DNA from: CAYUNT01 sp964446285
GTDB taxonomy: Bacteria; Sumerlaeota; Sumerlaeia; SLMS01; CAYUNT01
Direction: 5' to 3'
Assembly (NCBI GenBank): GCA_964446285.1
Contig: CAYUNT010000214.1
Coordinates: forward strand, 1-7,307
DNA length: 7,307 nt
The translations under genes and the position numbers were made by a program. Under the pieces are notes generated by a model. It did no database searches. It saw only the letters and a list, made by a program, of their open reading frames with translations, and was not told where the DNA came from. Shown here one piece after another: positions 6,417 to 7,307 of this stretch (positions are counted from its first letter, which is position 1; every line of letters starts with the position of its first letter).

Positions 6417-7307
6417 ATGAAAAGGAAAAAACAGACGCCCGAGGAACTCGACCGCGCCGAATTCGCACAGATGGGGGCCGGTTTGAATACCTTGCGCCCT
6501 TACGTGCGGGCGCGCCGCTTGGCCGTGGATTTTCTCTCGCTGAAACTTCCTGCCAAGGGCCGCCGCCCGGCGCGGACGATAGGCGCGGCGCTTCACTCGC
6601 TTGACCCCGAGGCCGCCGATTTGGCCGAAAACCTTCTCGTTCTGTGCCTGATTCTCCCAACGCTTCGCGCCTCGACCGAACCCCGCGAGGGCGCAACGGA
6701 TTTGAGCCTCGACTTTGACCTTTTGCGGGCGCGCGAAGGCGTGGAACCTTTCCGCCTGGCGCTTCGAGCGGCTGAGGATTTTGCGAAGGCGCTGGATGAA
6801 ATCCCTTGGAAAGGGCGTCCGCGCCCTTTGTGCATCGAAGACGGCGCGCCGGGGGCCGTCACCATAGGGCCGCCCAATGACTCAATCGCCAAGGCGCAAG
6901 AGGATTTCCGCCCGATTCTCGCAAGCCTTCAAAAGGCAGTTGGCAAAGGGGAAAAGAACCTCGAAGCGATAGAGGAAAAAGCCGCCGCCGCGCGAACCAA
7001 GGGCCGGGGCCGCCCGCCGGAGTGTGGACCGCTTTTCGTGATTCTTGGGCGCTGGATTGTGGAGAAGTTGGCGCCAAATTCGCACGTTGTCCTGGAAGCC
7101 GCGAACGAGTATTTCACTGATCGGAGCAAGGAAATCTTCGGGGAGTGTCTCGACGCCGCGCAAATCGACCGCCGCTTGTGGAACTTCAAGGCTTACGGAC
7201 TCGAAAAAACCCGCGCCCTGCCCGCTTTTTCGCTTCTTGATTCGACCGCCCGCGCCCTGGCTTCGCGCATGAATTGGCCTTTATTAGGTTATTTGCATAC
7301 AACGGAC
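6417..7307 (+). CDS. Hypothetical protein, partial (no stop before window end)
   Basis: The frame is open from ATG 6417 to the last base: 297 codons with no stop, cut by the window edge. I do not recognise the family. The N-terminus is very basic (MKRKKQTPEELDR). Residues about 25-80 look helical, with a hydrophobic stretch at 72-83 too short to be a clear membrane span. Residues about 155-195 are charged and may form a coiled coil. Residues 195-201 (KGRGRPP) resemble an AT-hook. Residues 205-260 contain WIVEKLAPNS and an RRLWNFKAYG segment. No signal peptide is visible. A soluble, possibly DNA-associated protein of the mobile element is the most that can be inferred. The plus frame is much longer than the fragmented minus-strand frames opposite it and uses codons like the integrase. 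The last 35 bases or so are more A/T-rich than the rest. Confidence 0.75.
   Translation, partial: MKRKKQTPEELDRAEFAQMGAGLNTLRPYVRARRLAVDFLSLKLPAKGRRPARTIGAALHSLDPEAADLAENLLVLCLILPTLRASTEPREGATDLSLDFDLLRAREGVEPFRLALRAAEDFAKALDEIPWKGRPRPLCIEDGAPGAVTIGPPNDSIAKAQEDFRPILASLQKAVGKGEKNLEAIEEKAAAARTKGRGRPPECGPLFVILGRWIVEKLAPNSHVVLEAANEYFTDRSKEIFGECLDAAQIDRRLWNFKAYGLEKTRALPAFSLLDSTARALASRMNWPLLGYLHTTD

Larger units (their letters stand above)
4768..7307. mobile_element. Left end of a tRNA-Gly-integrated genomic island (partial)
   Basis: The island is inferred from the tRNA-Gly 3' fragment next to a tyrosine integrase. The CCA side of the fragment faces left, next to the tRNA-type terminator, so the chromosome lies left. 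The truncated side faces right, so the element lies right and includes the integrase and the unknown gene from 6417. The far end, expected to carry an intact tRNA-Gly(CCC) gene, is outside the window. Size, type (prophage, integrative element or satellite) and present mobility cannot be judged. Confidence 0.6.

Overview
The window reads as GC-rich bacterial DNA, probably from an uncultured lineage known mainly through metagenomes. Shine-Dalgarno spacing, a Sec signal peptide, a rho-independent terminator and a tRNA-Gly fragment all fit a bacterium. A secreted subtilase with fibronectin type III domains joined by Pro/Thr/Ser linkers is a common style in poorly cultured Gram-negative-type phyla, but I cannot name the organism.

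Layout. (1) Positions 1-544 hold no convincing gene. They carry a long imperfect inverted repeat (122-200) that shares an 11-base motif with position 27. (2) Positions 545-4675 encode a 1376-residue secreted subtilisin-like protease (family S8) with two FnIII domains, two Pro/Thr/Ser linkers and a C-terminal beta-rich domain. Its catalytic motifs are in the wrong order. The block with the nucleophilic serine (S259) lies between the prodomain and the block with Asp396, His429 and the oxyanion Asn544, so the order is S-D-H-N instead of D-H-N-S. No second serine block follows. (3) Positions 4676-4966 are a compact junction: a bidirectional terminator, a 45-base 3' fragment of a tRNA-Gly(CCC) gene on the minus strand, and a tandem 9-base repeat just upstream of an integrase. 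(4) Positions 4967-6259 encode a tyrosine recombinase of 430 residues with an intact catalytic set. (5) From 6417 to the window edge runs an open reading frame of at least 297 codons with no recognised function and no stop in the window.

How it fits together. The left part, up to the tRNA fragment, looks like the chromosome, with the protease gene ending at the terminator that once served tRNA-Gly. The right part looks like the end of an integrated element that carries its own integrase and at least one unknown cargo gene. The truncated side of the tRNA fragment faces right, so the element should extend beyond 7307 and the intact tRNA-Gly gene should lie at its far end. The most unusual item is the apparently circularly permuted subtilase. 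It must first be separated from an assembly artefact.
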